A stretch of DNA of 64,000 nucleotides from Hyphococcus aureus. GTDB lineage: Bacteria > Pseudomonadota > Alphaproteobacteria > Caulobacterales > Parvularculaceae. Shown here one piece after another: positions 26,080 through 34,161 of the stretch. Position numbers and translations under genes: made by a program. Within the stretch, counting starts at the first letter, position 1. Every line of letters begins with the position of its first letter. The notes below the pieces were generated by a model. The model saw nothing but the letters and a program-made list of their open reading frames with translations. It did no database searches and was not told where the DNA came from. Location of the stretch: NCBI RefSeq assembly GCF_042643165.1, contig NZ_JBHRSH010000002.1:806001-870000 (forward strand). Direction: 5' to 3'.

Positions 26080-27426
26080 TTAAGCGGCCGCCCTCAGTCC
26101 CTTTCTCAACGCCTCAATGGTCTGGTCGATCTCGGCTTTACCCATGGTCAGGATCGGCGCGATGGCAAGATTGTCGCCATTGGCGCGGATCGCGACATCA
26201 TTCTCATAGGTTTTGAGGAACACGTCGGTCCCGCGGGCGCCCGGGGCGCCGGCGCGCGTTTCCACCGTCACCCCGGCGGCGAGACCGATATTGCGGATGT
26301 CGATCACATGGGGCTCGCCCTTGAGGGAGTGCGCCGCCTCCTCGAAATAGGCCGACATTTCTTTTGCGTGATCGTAGACGCCCTCTTCCGCGAAAATTTG
26401 CTGCGTCGCCAGCGCGGCGGCGGCGGCCAGCGGATGACCGGAATAGGTATAGCCGTGAAAGAATTCGACGCCGACCGGCATCGCTTCCATGAAAGTGTCG
26501 TAGATTTCCTTGCGCACAATCGCGGCGCCCATGGGAACGGCGCCGTTATTGATCCCCTTCGCAATCGTGACGATGTCCGGCTCCACACCAAAATAAGTCG
26601 CGGCGTTGGGGGCGCCCATGCGGCCGAAACCGGAAATGACTTCATCGACGATCAACAGGATGCCGTGTTTCTTCGTCACTTCCCGCAGACGTTTCATGTA
26701 ATTTTTCGGCGGCACGAACACCCCGCCGGAGCCGGCGAAGGGTTCGACAATGACGGCGGCGATGGTTGATGCGTCATGCAACGCGATCACGCCTTCCAGC
26801 TCCTTCATGAAGGGCTCGACGTCGATATCCGCCTCGCCGCGCGTGAACGCCTGCGAGCCCATGTCATAGGGAAAGGTCATGTGATCGACGCCGGGCAGCA
26901 GGCTGCCGAAAAATTTGCGGTTATTGACCATGCCGCCAACGCTGATGCCGCCAAAACCGACTCCATGATAGCCGTTGACCCGGCCGATCAGGCGCGTGCG
27001 CGTCCCCTCGCCTTTCAAACGCTGATAGGCGATGGCGATCTTCAACGCCGTATCCGCCGCTTCCGACCCTGAATTGACGAAGAAGACATGGTCGAGATCG
27101 CCGGGAAACTGCGCGGAAATCACATTCGCCATTTCGAAGACTTTCGGGTGGCCGAAATTGAACGCGTTGGAATAATCAAGCTCGTCGATCTGCGCTTTCA
27201 TCGCCTCGGAAATTTTCGGATGGCGATGACCAAGATTGCAGCACCACAATCCTGAAAAGCTGTCGAGGATCTTCCGGCCGTCGCTGGTGTGATAATAAAA
27301 ACCTTCGGCGCGTTCATTGATGCGAGGGTTCGCCTTGAACGCCTTGTTGGGTGTGAACGGCATCCAGTAGGATTGCAGCCAGTCATTCTTGCCGGCGTTA
27401 TTAGCGGCTTGCGTGTCGTTTGTCAT
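26080..27426 (-). CDS. Class III aminotransferase, beta-alanine/polyamine:pyruvate type
   Basis: A 448-residue PLP-dependent transaminase. The YWMPFTPNKAFKANPR opening (20-35) is typical of the omega-amino acid:pyruvate group, which transfers amino groups from beta-alanine, putrescine-like or other terminal amines to pyruvate. D261 in the DEVISGFGR motif binds the PLP nitrogen and K290 in TIAKG forms the Schiff base. It starts three bases after the aldehyde dehydrogenase stop, so an amine would be converted to an aldehyde and then oxidised. It is a paralog of the enzyme at 38577, though with clearly different sequence. Taurine or beta-alanine are alternative substrates. Confidence 0.87.
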   Translation of the reverse strand: MTNDTQAANNAGKNDWLQSYWMPFTPNKAFKANPRINERAEGFYYHTSDGRKILDSFSGLWCCNLGHRHPKISEAMKAQIDELDYSNAFNFGHPKVFEMANVISAQFPGDLDHVFFVNSGSEAADTALKIAIAYQRLKGEGTRTRLIGRVNGYHGVGFGGISVGGMVNNRKFFGSLLPGVDHMTFPYDMGSQAFTRGEADIDVEPFMKELEGVIALHDASTIAAVIVEPFAGSGGVFVPPKNYMKRLREVTKKHGILLIVDEVISGFGRMGAPNAATYFGVEPDIVTIAKGINNGAVPMGAAIVRKEIYDTFMEAMPVGVEFFHGYTYSGHPLAAAAALATQQIFAEEGVYDHAKEMSAYFEEAAHSLKGEPHVIDIRNIGLAAGVTVETRAGAPGARGTDVFLKTYENDVAIRANGDNLAIAPILTMGKAEIDQTIEALRKGLRAAA

Positions 27427-27429
27427 TTT

Positions 27430-28923
27430 CTATTTCCGCAGTTCGATCCAGATGGTTTTCAGTTCCGTATATTTGTCGAGCGCGTGCAGAGACCTGTCGC
27501 GCCCGAAACCCGATTGCTTGAAACCGCCAAAGGGTGTGGTGATGTCGCTGCCGTCCCAGTTGTTGACCCAGACATTGCCCGCCCGCAGGGTCCGCGCGGC
27601 GCGCATGGCCTTATCGATATCGGATGTCCACACGCCCGCGGCCAGCCCGTAAATCGTGTCATTACCGATCTTCATGGCGTCATCGAAATCATCGAACCCA
27701 ATGGCGGAGATCACCGGGCCAAAAATTTCCTCCTGCGCGATGGTCATCTTGTTGTCGACGCCGTCAAAGATTGTCGGCGCCACGTAAAACCCGCCGCTAT
27801 TGCCGAGCGCGCGCTCGCCGCCGCAAATGAGTCTCGCGCCCTCGGCCTTTCCTTTATCGACATAGGAAAGAACGGTGTTCATCTGGCCTTCATCGACCAT
27901 GGCCCCGAAACTTGTTTCCGGATCGAGCGGATCGCCGGGCTTCAGGTCCTTTGCAATCGCCGCGACTTTTTCGAGAAAATCTTTCTTGATGGAGTTCTGC
28001 ACAAGGAGACGCGTCGCCGCCGTGCAGACCTGACCCTGATCGTAAAAGACGCCCCAGGCCGCAGCCTGCGCCGCCGCTTCGAAATCGGGGCAATCCTCCA
28101 TCACGATCTGCGGGCTTTTGCCGCCGCATTCCAGCGCGACGCGTTTCAGATTGCTTTGCGCGGCGTAGCCCATGATGAGCTTGCCCACCGCGGTCGAGCC
28201 GGTGAAGACGATCCCGTCCACATCCATATGCAGCGCCAGCGCCTTGCCCGCTTTTTCGCCAAGGCCCGGCACGACGTTCAAAACGCCTTCGGGAAGCCCC
28301 GCCTCCATGGCAAGCTCCGCCGTCCGAAGCATCGTCAGGCTCGCCTGCTCCGCCGGTTTGATGACGATGGAGTTGCCGGTCGCAAGCGCTGGCGCGAATT
28401 TCCACGAGGCCATCAAGAGCGGGAAGTTCCACGGCACAACCGCGCCGACAACGCCCATGGGTTCGCGCACGATCATGGAGACGGCGTTATGGGGCGACGG
28501 CCCCAGCTCGTCATTCACCTTGTCGATAGCTTCGGCGTAATAACGGATCGCCTGCGCCACCAGCGGAATGTCGGCGCGGGTGGTGTTCGCCAGCGGCTTG
28601 CCCATATCGAGGGTTTCAAGCAGCGCAAGTTCGGCGGCGTTGTCGTCAATCTTTTGCGCGAAGGCGAGCATCACGTCGCGCTTGGCGCGTGGCGCCATCT
28701 TGCGCCAATGGCCGGTCTCAAAACTCGCGCGCGCGGCGGCGACGGCGTCATCAATGTCGGCGGCGTCGCAGGCGCTCAACTGTCCAAGCTCGCTGCCGTC
28801 AATCGGCGTTATGCACGCCATGGTCTCGCCGCTTCGCGCCGGACGGAACGCGCCATTGATAAAGGCGCCGGTTTGAATATTCACGCCGCCCCGGGCGCGG
28901 GCGACACTGTCAGCAAAGGTCAT
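27430..28923 (-). CDS. puuC: Aldehyde dehydrogenase, gamma-glutamyl-aminobutyraldehyde dehydrogenase-like
   Basis: A 497-residue NAD(P)+-dependent aldehyde dehydrogenase. The general base E265 is in VALECGGKSP and the nucleophile C300 is in DQGQVCTAATR; FTGSTAVGK near 240 is the cofactor loop and PFGGFKQSGFGRD is near the C-terminus. The sequence resembles PuuC/KauB enzymes that oxidise gamma-glutamyl-gamma-aminobutyraldehyde or aminobutyraldehyde. The pairing with a downstream omega-aminotransferase and the nearby ligase/oxidase genes supports a polyamine catabolism role. The gene name is assigned by context; specificity has not been demonstrated. Confidence 0.85.
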   Translation of the reverse strand: MTFADSVARARGGVNIQTGAFINGAFRPARSGETMACITPIDGSELGQLSACDAADIDDAVAAARASFETGHWRKMAPRAKRDVMLAFAQKIDDNAAELALLETLDMGKPLANTTRADIPLVAQAIRYYAEAIDKVNDELGPSPHNAVSMIVREPMGVVGAVVPWNFPLLMASWKFAPALATGNSIVIKPAEQASLTMLRTAELAMEAGLPEGVLNVVPGLGEKAGKALALHMDVDGIVFTGSTAVGKLIMGYAAQSNLKRVALECGGKSPQIVMEDCPDFEAAAQAAAWGVFYDQGQVCTAATRLLVQNSIKKDFLEKVAAIAKDLKPGDPLDPETSFGAMVDEGQMNTVLSYVDKGKAEGARLICGGERALGNSGGFYVAPTIFDGVDNKMTIAQEEIFGPVISAIGFDDFDDAMKIGNDTIYGLAAGVWTSDIDKAMRAARTLRAGNVWVNNWDGSDITTPFGGFKQSGFGRDRSLHALDKYTELKTIWIELRK

Positions 28924-28932
28924 AAGGGCTCT

Positions 28933-29763
28933 CTATGTAATCAATCCGGCCGCGCGGCGTTCCGCGTTTTCTTCCTGCCAGGTGAGCATGTTCATTTCGA
29001 TAAAGAAGAAAGCCACAAGCCACAAGACGGCGTCCCAGGCGTCCCAGGGCTCACCCAGCATCCACCAATAGAAGGCGCACACAAAGAGAATTCCGTAAAG
29101 CAGGATTTTCGACGATTTGTAGGCGAAGAAGAACTTCGTTCCGAAGAGCCGTGAGGACTGGAGATAAACCTCCGCCTCCAGCACTGCGACGATAAGCACC
29201 CAGACGGACGCGTTCAGAACATCAGTCCAGGCAAGGCGCGAGATCAGGCCCAAATTCTCCGATGTCGCCATCAGATTGGCGTTGGGGTTGATATACGCCC
29301 CACTGACAAGCGCGGCGCAGTTTTGCGCATCAAGGGGAACGTAATCATCGAGCGCCAGCGCGAAACTTAAATCGCCGCCAATAAGCGTGCATGGATCAGC
29401 GCCGCTATAAGGTTCAAACCCGAGCGGTATCCATAGCGTCGCCCAATAACCATAGAGCGCATAGAGAATGATCGCGCCGCAAATGAATGTCAGGATATTG
29501 ATGGTCCACTCGACGCCCGCCTTGATGCGGTCATCGGGAAGCACGAAGGTTTCGAGCTCCAGCAGGAGCAGCAAAACAAACCAGGCGGCCGTATCGATCG
29601 AGTCCGTATAGGCGACAATAATGTCGCTCAAGGCGACGCCGTCTTCATAGGTCGCCGCGCTGCCAGCGAAATTTTCAAAAAAGAAGTGGCCGGTGTTCAC
29701 CGCCAGCGCCGCATAAACGAGATATTTGAACGACTGGTAGAGCTTGCCGGTTTTTACGATCAT
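28933..29763 (-). CDS. Unknown multi-pass membrane protein in the polyamine gene run
   Basis: A 276-residue protein with about six hydrophobic helices: near residues 13-30, 57-72, 86-105, 178-197, 215-233 and 240-258. A loop of about 65 residues between helices 3 and 4 carries two cysteines (DPCTL and QNCAAL) that could form a disulfide outside the membrane, and charged residues are concentrated at the helix ends. I do not recognise the family. It lies between a TonB receptor (81 bases upstream) and an aldehyde dehydrogenase (9 bases downstream), so a transport or signalling partner for the same substrate is an inference. Confidence 0.7.
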   Translation of the reverse strand: MIVKTGKLYQSFKYLVYAALAVNTGHFFFENFAGSAATYEDGVALSDIIVAYTDSIDTAAWFVLLLLLELETFVLPDDRIKAGVEWTINILTFICGAIILYALYGYWATLWIPLGFEPYSGADPCTLIGGDLSFALALDDYVPLDAQNCAALVSGAYINPNANLMATSENLGLISRLAWTDVLNASVWVLIVAVLEAEVYLQSSRLFGTKFFFAYKSSKILLYGILFVCAFYWWMLGEPWDAWDAVLWLVAFFFIEMNMLTWQEENAERRAAGLIT

Positions 29764-29778
29764 GGGTGGCCCAAATAA

Positions 29779-29809
29779 TTACGCCGGTCGTGGGTGATGA
29801 CCGGCGTAA
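29779..29809 (-). terminator. Strong hairpin between TonB receptor gene and membrane protein gene
   Basis: TTACGCCGGTC (29779-29789) and GACCGGCGTAA (29799-29809) form a perfect 11-bp stem around a 9-base loop. On the minus strand the stem is followed by an AT-rich but not pure T tail (TTATT). It begins 36 bases after the receptor stop codon and ends 16 bases before the next start. It may lower expression of the downstream genes relative to the receptor, either as a terminator or as an mRNA-stabilising end. Confidence 0.6.
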
Positions 29810-29844
29810 AGATTATCGTCGACTGGCGGACATTGTGAACACCA

Positions 29845-32163
29845 TCACTCGCCGAATTCAACATTCAGGAGAACGCCGAAAGTGCGCGGACGGCTCGGCC
29901 CGAAATAATGCGCCGGGATAATGCCCGACCCGTCAGCGACGCCGTCATAGTAAAGCTCGTTGGTGACGTTCTCCACATAGCCCATGACGCTCCACCCCGC
30001 CTCGGACGCGTAGCCAAGCCGCAAGGACAGATCCGCATAGCCGTCATTAACGGCTTCGGCTGTGTGCAGAAGATTGCCATAAGTTGTTGTCTGGCCGAAA
30101 ATTTCCGCCGCCGCCCGGATTTCGCCGGGGCCTGCGGGATAATGGAAGCCGAGCCGCGCCGCGCCTGAGAATTTCGGCACATAGCCGAGCGCTGCGCCTT
30201 CACAATCGAGCGTGCCGTCGCATAGGGGCGAAGCTTGCGTCACTTCAGTGTCGGCATAGGCGCCGGCGAGATAGAGATCGAAGAACTCCCCGAGATCCGT
30301 CGTCGCCGATCCTTCAAAGCCCCAGCCTTTCACATTGCCGACATTCTCCACGAGAATGCCGCCGCCCATGCCCGCGACCGTCACCTGAAGGTCTTTGTAT
30401 TCGTAATAATAAGCGTTGGCGTCGATGCGGGTCATGCCGCCGAACAGCTTGCCTTTAACGCCTGTTTCATAGGACCAGACTTTTTCCGGGTCGAACGGGT
30501 CCGGCGTCGCGTCCGCATTGGTCAGGTTCAAGCAGCTGTCGTCAAACGGCCCGCAATAAGTGAGGCCGTCCGTCTGGATCGTGAAGCTGCCGAAGCCGCC
30601 CGCCTTGAAGCCGCGGGTCGCGCTCGCAAAGATCGTCCAGTCATCGGCCGGATAATACCGGGCGATAAAGCGCGGCGTAAACGCGTCCCAGCTTCCCTTG
30701 TCTTCAATGAAGCCATCCGTGGTGTAGCCAAGCGCGAAATAGGGCCCGAGCTGGCTCGCCACCGGCAGCCCCTGAATGCCGAATTTCTTCACGTCTTTGG
30801 AATATCGAAGACCGACGCCCACATCGAACTTGTCGGAAAGCGCCAGCGTGGCGTCCACATAAGCCGCCCAGCCATGATAGCGCCCGCGCACAGCATTGCT
30901 TTCAAGCAGTCCTTCGGCCGCCGGTGTGAAGGCGTAATAGTAATAGGCGAAATATTCCGAACAGGAATTGATGCCGTAATAGGTGAGATAATAGTCGCAC
31001 ATCACCTCTTCGCTGGAGCCTTGCGAAAAGAGAACGTCGATTTCCTCATGATAATAGGATGCGCCTGCATACCAGGAGAGCGGGCCGTCGCCATTGGAGA
31101 CGACGCGCATTTCCTGTTCGAAGTAGTTGCCTTCCTGATCTTGTGCGTAATCATTGATCCGCAGCGGCGTGCCGTCGAAATCCTCGGCATAGGTGAATTC
31201 GTGATCTTTATAGCCGGTGAGCGATGTCAGCGTGACCGGCCCGAAGTCGTAATTCAGTTCAAGTCCGAAGCTCAGGACTTCTGAATCGTCGGCTTCGCCA
31301 AGCCCTTGATCGGAATCGATATCCCGTCCATCGCCGCGCAGCCCCGTAATGCCAAAGATGTCCTGCAGGGTCTCCCAGCTGTCGCCGAGTTCCGTTGCGC
31401 GATAAAGCGACCCTGACTGTTTGCGGTTTTCATATTCCGCCGTGAAAAGCCCCTCAAACGCGCCGTCGGAATATAGCGCCGAAAAACGGCCGGCGTATTT
31501 TTCCGGCTCGATCTGCGGGTCCGTACCCGGCCGGGCGAGGTTGTCGACATAGCCGTCTTCGTGACCGCCATAACCGGCGATGCGCACAGCAAAGACATCC
31601 GACAGCGGAATGTTGATCGCGCCTTCCCCGAACAGGCGGCTGCGTTCTGCAATATCGAATTCGGCGTAGCCATTATAGCCGTCGAAATTCGGCTTCGCCG
31701 TGTGAACGCTGATGGCGCCGCCAATGGCGTTGCGCCCGAACAGAAAGCCCTGCGGACCGCGCAGGATTTCCGCGCGCTCCATGTCGTAAAGGCTCGTCAC
31801 CACGGCGCCGTTGCGGCCCTGATAGAGACCGTTTTTGAAAAGCCCGATCGAAGGATCGCCGCCTGCGCCGAAATCATTCGTCAGAATGCCGCGCATGGAG
31901 AGCGTGTCGATGAAGCTGTCCGCCGAGTTGCCCGTGGCGCCCGGCGTGAACTTCACCAGGTCCTTGACATCGTCCAGGTTCACTTCGCGGGTGAAGTCGC
32001 CGCTGAACGCCGTAATGGCGAGCGGCACATTCTGAATGGATTCCTCGCGCTTTTGCGCCGTGACGATAATTTCATCGCCCTGGGCATAGGCGGGCGCGGC
32101 AAGCATGGCCGCCGCTGAACAACCGGTAAGGAGAAAACGTTTCTGGAGAGAGAGGCGTTTCAT
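29845..32163 (-). CDS. TonB-dependent outer-membrane receptor
   Basis: A 772-residue receptor with a signal peptide ending in AYA (about residue 27), a TonB-box-like DEIIVTAQKREES, a plug with MERAEILRGPQGFLFGRNAIGG near 128-150, and a long barrel with many Tyr/Asp-rich loops. Loops near 395-415 are unusually tyrosine-rich. The last strand ends NVEFGE, so the final residue is not the usual aromatic. It is the first gene of a minus-strand run with a membrane protein, aldehyde dehydrogenase and aminotransferase, which suggests that the receptor takes up an amine-containing substrate. The upstream region carries a perfect palindrome at 32438-32453. Confidence 0.88.
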   Translation of the reverse strand: MKRLSLQKRFLLTGCSAAAMLAAPAYAQGDEIIVTAQKREESIQNVPLAITAFSGDFTREVNLDDVKDLVKFTPGATGNSADSFIDTLSMRGILTNDFGAGGDPSIGLFKNGLYQGRNGAVVTSLYDMERAEILRGPQGFLFGRNAIGGAISVHTAKPNFDGYNGYAEFDIAERSRLFGEGAINIPLSDVFAVRIAGYGGHEDGYVDNLARPGTDPQIEPEKYAGRFSALYSDGAFEGLFTAEYENRKQSGSLYRATELGDSWETLQDIFGITGLRGDGRDIDSDQGLGEADDSEVLSFGLELNYDFGPVTLTSLTGYKDHEFTYAEDFDGTPLRINDYAQDQEGNYFEQEMRVVSNGDGPLSWYAGASYYHEEIDVLFSQGSSEEVMCDYYLTYYGINSCSEYFAYYYYAFTPAAEGLLESNAVRGRYHGWAAYVDATLALSDKFDVGVGLRYSKDVKKFGIQGLPVASQLGPYFALGYTTDGFIEDKGSWDAFTPRFIARYYPADDWTIFASATRGFKAGGFGSFTIQTDGLTYCGPFDDSCLNLTNADATPDPFDPEKVWSYETGVKGKLFGGMTRIDANAYYYEYKDLQVTVAGMGGGILVENVGNVKGWGFEGSATTDLGEFFDLYLAGAYADTEVTQASPLCDGTLDCEGAALGYVPKFSGAARLGFHYPAGPGEIRAAAEIFGQTTTYGNLLHTAEAVNDGYADLSLRLGYASEAGWSVMGYVENVTNELYYDGVADGSGIIPAHYFGPSRPRTFGVLLNVEFGE

Positions 32164-32453
32164 CTAAAGGCCCTTTCACTAGGCGCCGGGGGAGTGACGC
32201 AAAAAGGCGCTGGACGCGCGGAGAATTTCTCTCAAATTGGTAACAATAAAGCCTTAAGCCCACAACGCGTGCGCCCGATTTGCGATCTCAGTGCGCACGT
32301 TTTTTGTCGCGGCGCGGCGAAAATGCCACGCCAGCCTTATAAATTTGATATTTTCTCCTGAAATATCAGCATTTTGATCCAAAATCCGTGGACCGATCCG
32401 TGGATCACAATCACCCGGTATGAACCGCCAAAAAACCGTTTGTGATCACAAAC
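32164..32453. promoter_or_regulatory. Upstream region of the TonB receptor run
   Basis: This 290-base gap follows the sulfotransferase stop and precedes the TonB receptor start. It contains the palindrome at 32438-32453, a second half-site GATCACAA at 32403-32410, an AT-rich segment around 32340-32375 that could hold a promoter, and a short palindrome AAAGGCCCTTT (32166-32176) over the receptor ribosome site. No gene is seen. Confidence 0.5.
32438..32453. promoter_or_regulatory. Perfect 16-base palindrome, candidate GntR/FCD operator
   Basis: GTTTGTGATCACAAAC is a perfect inverted repeat located right after the sulfotransferase stop and 275 bases upstream of the TonB receptor start. Its core TGTGATCAC recurs upstream of the plus-strand polyamine genes at 37041. 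The size and symmetry fit a GntR-type dimer site. Binding by the regulator encoded at 36171-36899 is inferred. Confidence 0.5.
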
Positions 32454-34040
32454 TTAGTCGTCCTGGTCGATAAAAATTCCGGCGTCGCGAAGCGCCATCG
32501 CCATGGGATCGAGCGCGGCGCCGTAGCGCCGCCAGCGTCCCACGGAGCGGGTGTGGGGCTTTTCGCGGACCTGCACCGCGCTCGCCGTCGCCACCGCAGT
32601 TTTCTGTTCGTGGAAGGCAAGGCACTGATCTTCCCACGGCAGATCGAGATAGCTGATGAGCGCGCGGGCGCCCGGCTCCAGATCGGCGACCGTCGCCTCA
32701 TAGGAAATGTCAAAAAAGCGGCCCGGAAACAGCCGCCGCCAGTGATCCATGAGCTTCAGATGGCGGGCGTGATGACGGCCCATTTCGGCCTGGTCGTAGG
32801 AATGAAAATAGGCTTCGGCGAAAAGCTGTTTGTAGCTGGCGAAACAGGAATCCATGGGATCGCGCGTCAAATGAACGATTTTCGCTTTCGGCAGCGCCGC
32901 GAGAATAAGCGGAATATGGAGATAATTGCCGGGCAGCTTGTCAACGAAGCGCGGCGCCGTCCCGCGCATCACCGCTGATGCGCGCAGATATTCCTTGCCG
33001 AGCGCCGCCGGATCGACCGCCGCCGAGGCGCGGATCACTTCCGGCGCCCAGCGGTCGGGATTATCGGACTTTGTCAGCCTGCGGACAGACAGGCCGAATT
33101 GCTGCAGCTCCCCGGCGGATTGCACCATGGAGTGGCTGGCGATGATGCGCTCGATTAGAGTCGTGCCCGTGCGCGGCTGACCGACGACAAAGATCGGCGA
33201 CGCATCGTCATGACCCGCCTGAACATTCGCCGCCCAGTCAGTGTTGTAAGTCTCATGGAGGGCGGCGAACATCGCCTCCTCAGCCTCTTCGTTATAATCG
33301 ATAGTAGATCTTTTCGCCGCTGCGCCGGTTTCAAATGCGCGGAACGCCTCGTCCCACGCCTCGCAATCTTCGTATTCCTTGCCGGCGGCGTAGGCGAGAA
33401 AGGCGCGCGACGGCGTGTCCTTCACGCGCTCCGCTTTTTCCATCAGCCTGTCCGCCCGCGCAGTGCTGTCGGCTTTCTTCAGAGAGGAAAACAGCCACTC
33501 CGCCTGGGCCATATCGTCATCGCGCGCGAGCAAGGCGGAGAGCGTTTCTTCCGCCGCCTCTCGCTCGCCAAGGAAAATCTCCGCGCTGGCGAGATTGACC
33601 TGATAGGCCGGGCGGTCGGGCGCGCGCTCCACGGCGCGGGCGTACCATTGTTTCGCCTGCTGCTGGTCGCCAAGCGATGACGACACAACCCCGATCAGAT
33701 CCGCCGACGCCGCATCCGCGGGCTTCGCGGCGATCGCTTTTTCAAGCGCCTGTTCGGCGCGTAAGGGCTGACCCAGCCGGATAAAAATCCGCGCCAGTTG
33801 CGCCCAGCCGGCGCCGTGACCGGGAGCGAGTTTCACCACCGACCCGAAAGCGCTCGCGGCGGTTTTCAGATCGTTCATGTCGAGCGCGATCAATCCGACC
33901 AGAAAGTGGATTTCCGGATGGGCGCGGTCGATCATCATCGCCGCCTTGCAACACTCGCCTGCCTTCGACGCATCGCCCCTGTTGAGGGCGGCGAAGCCGT
34001 CGCGCAGGAGCCCTGCAATCCGCTGCTGATTATCGCTCAT
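32454..34040 (-). CDS. TPR-repeat sulfotransferase family protein
   Basis: A 528-residue protein. The N-terminal half (to about 260) is a series of TPR-like helical pairs. The C-terminal half is a PAPS-dependent sulfotransferase fold: the 5'-phosphosulfate loop VGQPRTGTTLIERI is near 285, and the 3'-phosphate region LTRDPMDSCFASYKQLF is near 415. Proteins of this layout are widespread in alphaproteobacteria and are thought to modify proteins or glycans with sulfate; actual acceptors are rarely known. It has no signal peptide. It is divergent from the amidohydrolase gene with about 120 bases between the starts. It stands alone. Confidence 0.83.
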   Translation of the reverse strand: MSDNQQRIAGLLRDGFAALNRGDASKAGECCKAAMMIDRAHPEIHFLVGLIALDMNDLKTAASAFGSVVKLAPGHGAGWAQLARIFIRLGQPLRAEQALEKAIAAKPADAASADLIGVVSSSLGDQQQAKQWYARAVERAPDRPAYQVNLASAEIFLGEREAAEETLSALLARDDDMAQAEWLFSSLKKADSTARADRLMEKAERVKDTPSRAFLAYAAGKEYEDCEAWDEAFRAFETGAAAKRSTIDYNEEAEEAMFAALHETYNTDWAANVQAGHDDASPIFVVGQPRTGTTLIERIIASHSMVQSAGELQQFGLSVRRLTKSDNPDRWAPEVIRASAAVDPAALGKEYLRASAVMRGTAPRFVDKLPGNYLHIPLILAALPKAKIVHLTRDPMDSCFASYKQLFAEAYFHSYDQAEMGRHHARHLKLMDHWRRLFPGRFFDISYEATVADLEPGARALISYLDLPWEDQCLAFHEQKTAVATASAVQVREKPHTRSVGRWRRYGAALDPMAMALRDAGIFIDQDD

Positions 34041-34161
34041 CCAACCGTTCCGCTGACGCGCCCTCTTGTGAACCGGCGCGGCCCATGATCATCATGACCC
34101 ATGATGGAAGATTTCGCCGGACGATGAAAGCCACGCGCCGGCGCCCGAAAAGAGAGAACAC

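Noticed and set aside
27289..29154. 621-codon open frame on the plus strand opposite the aldehyde dehydrogenase and aminotransferase
   Set aside because: Long antisense frames are expected in GC-rich coding DNA; both opposing genes have clear catalytic motifs and this frame has none.
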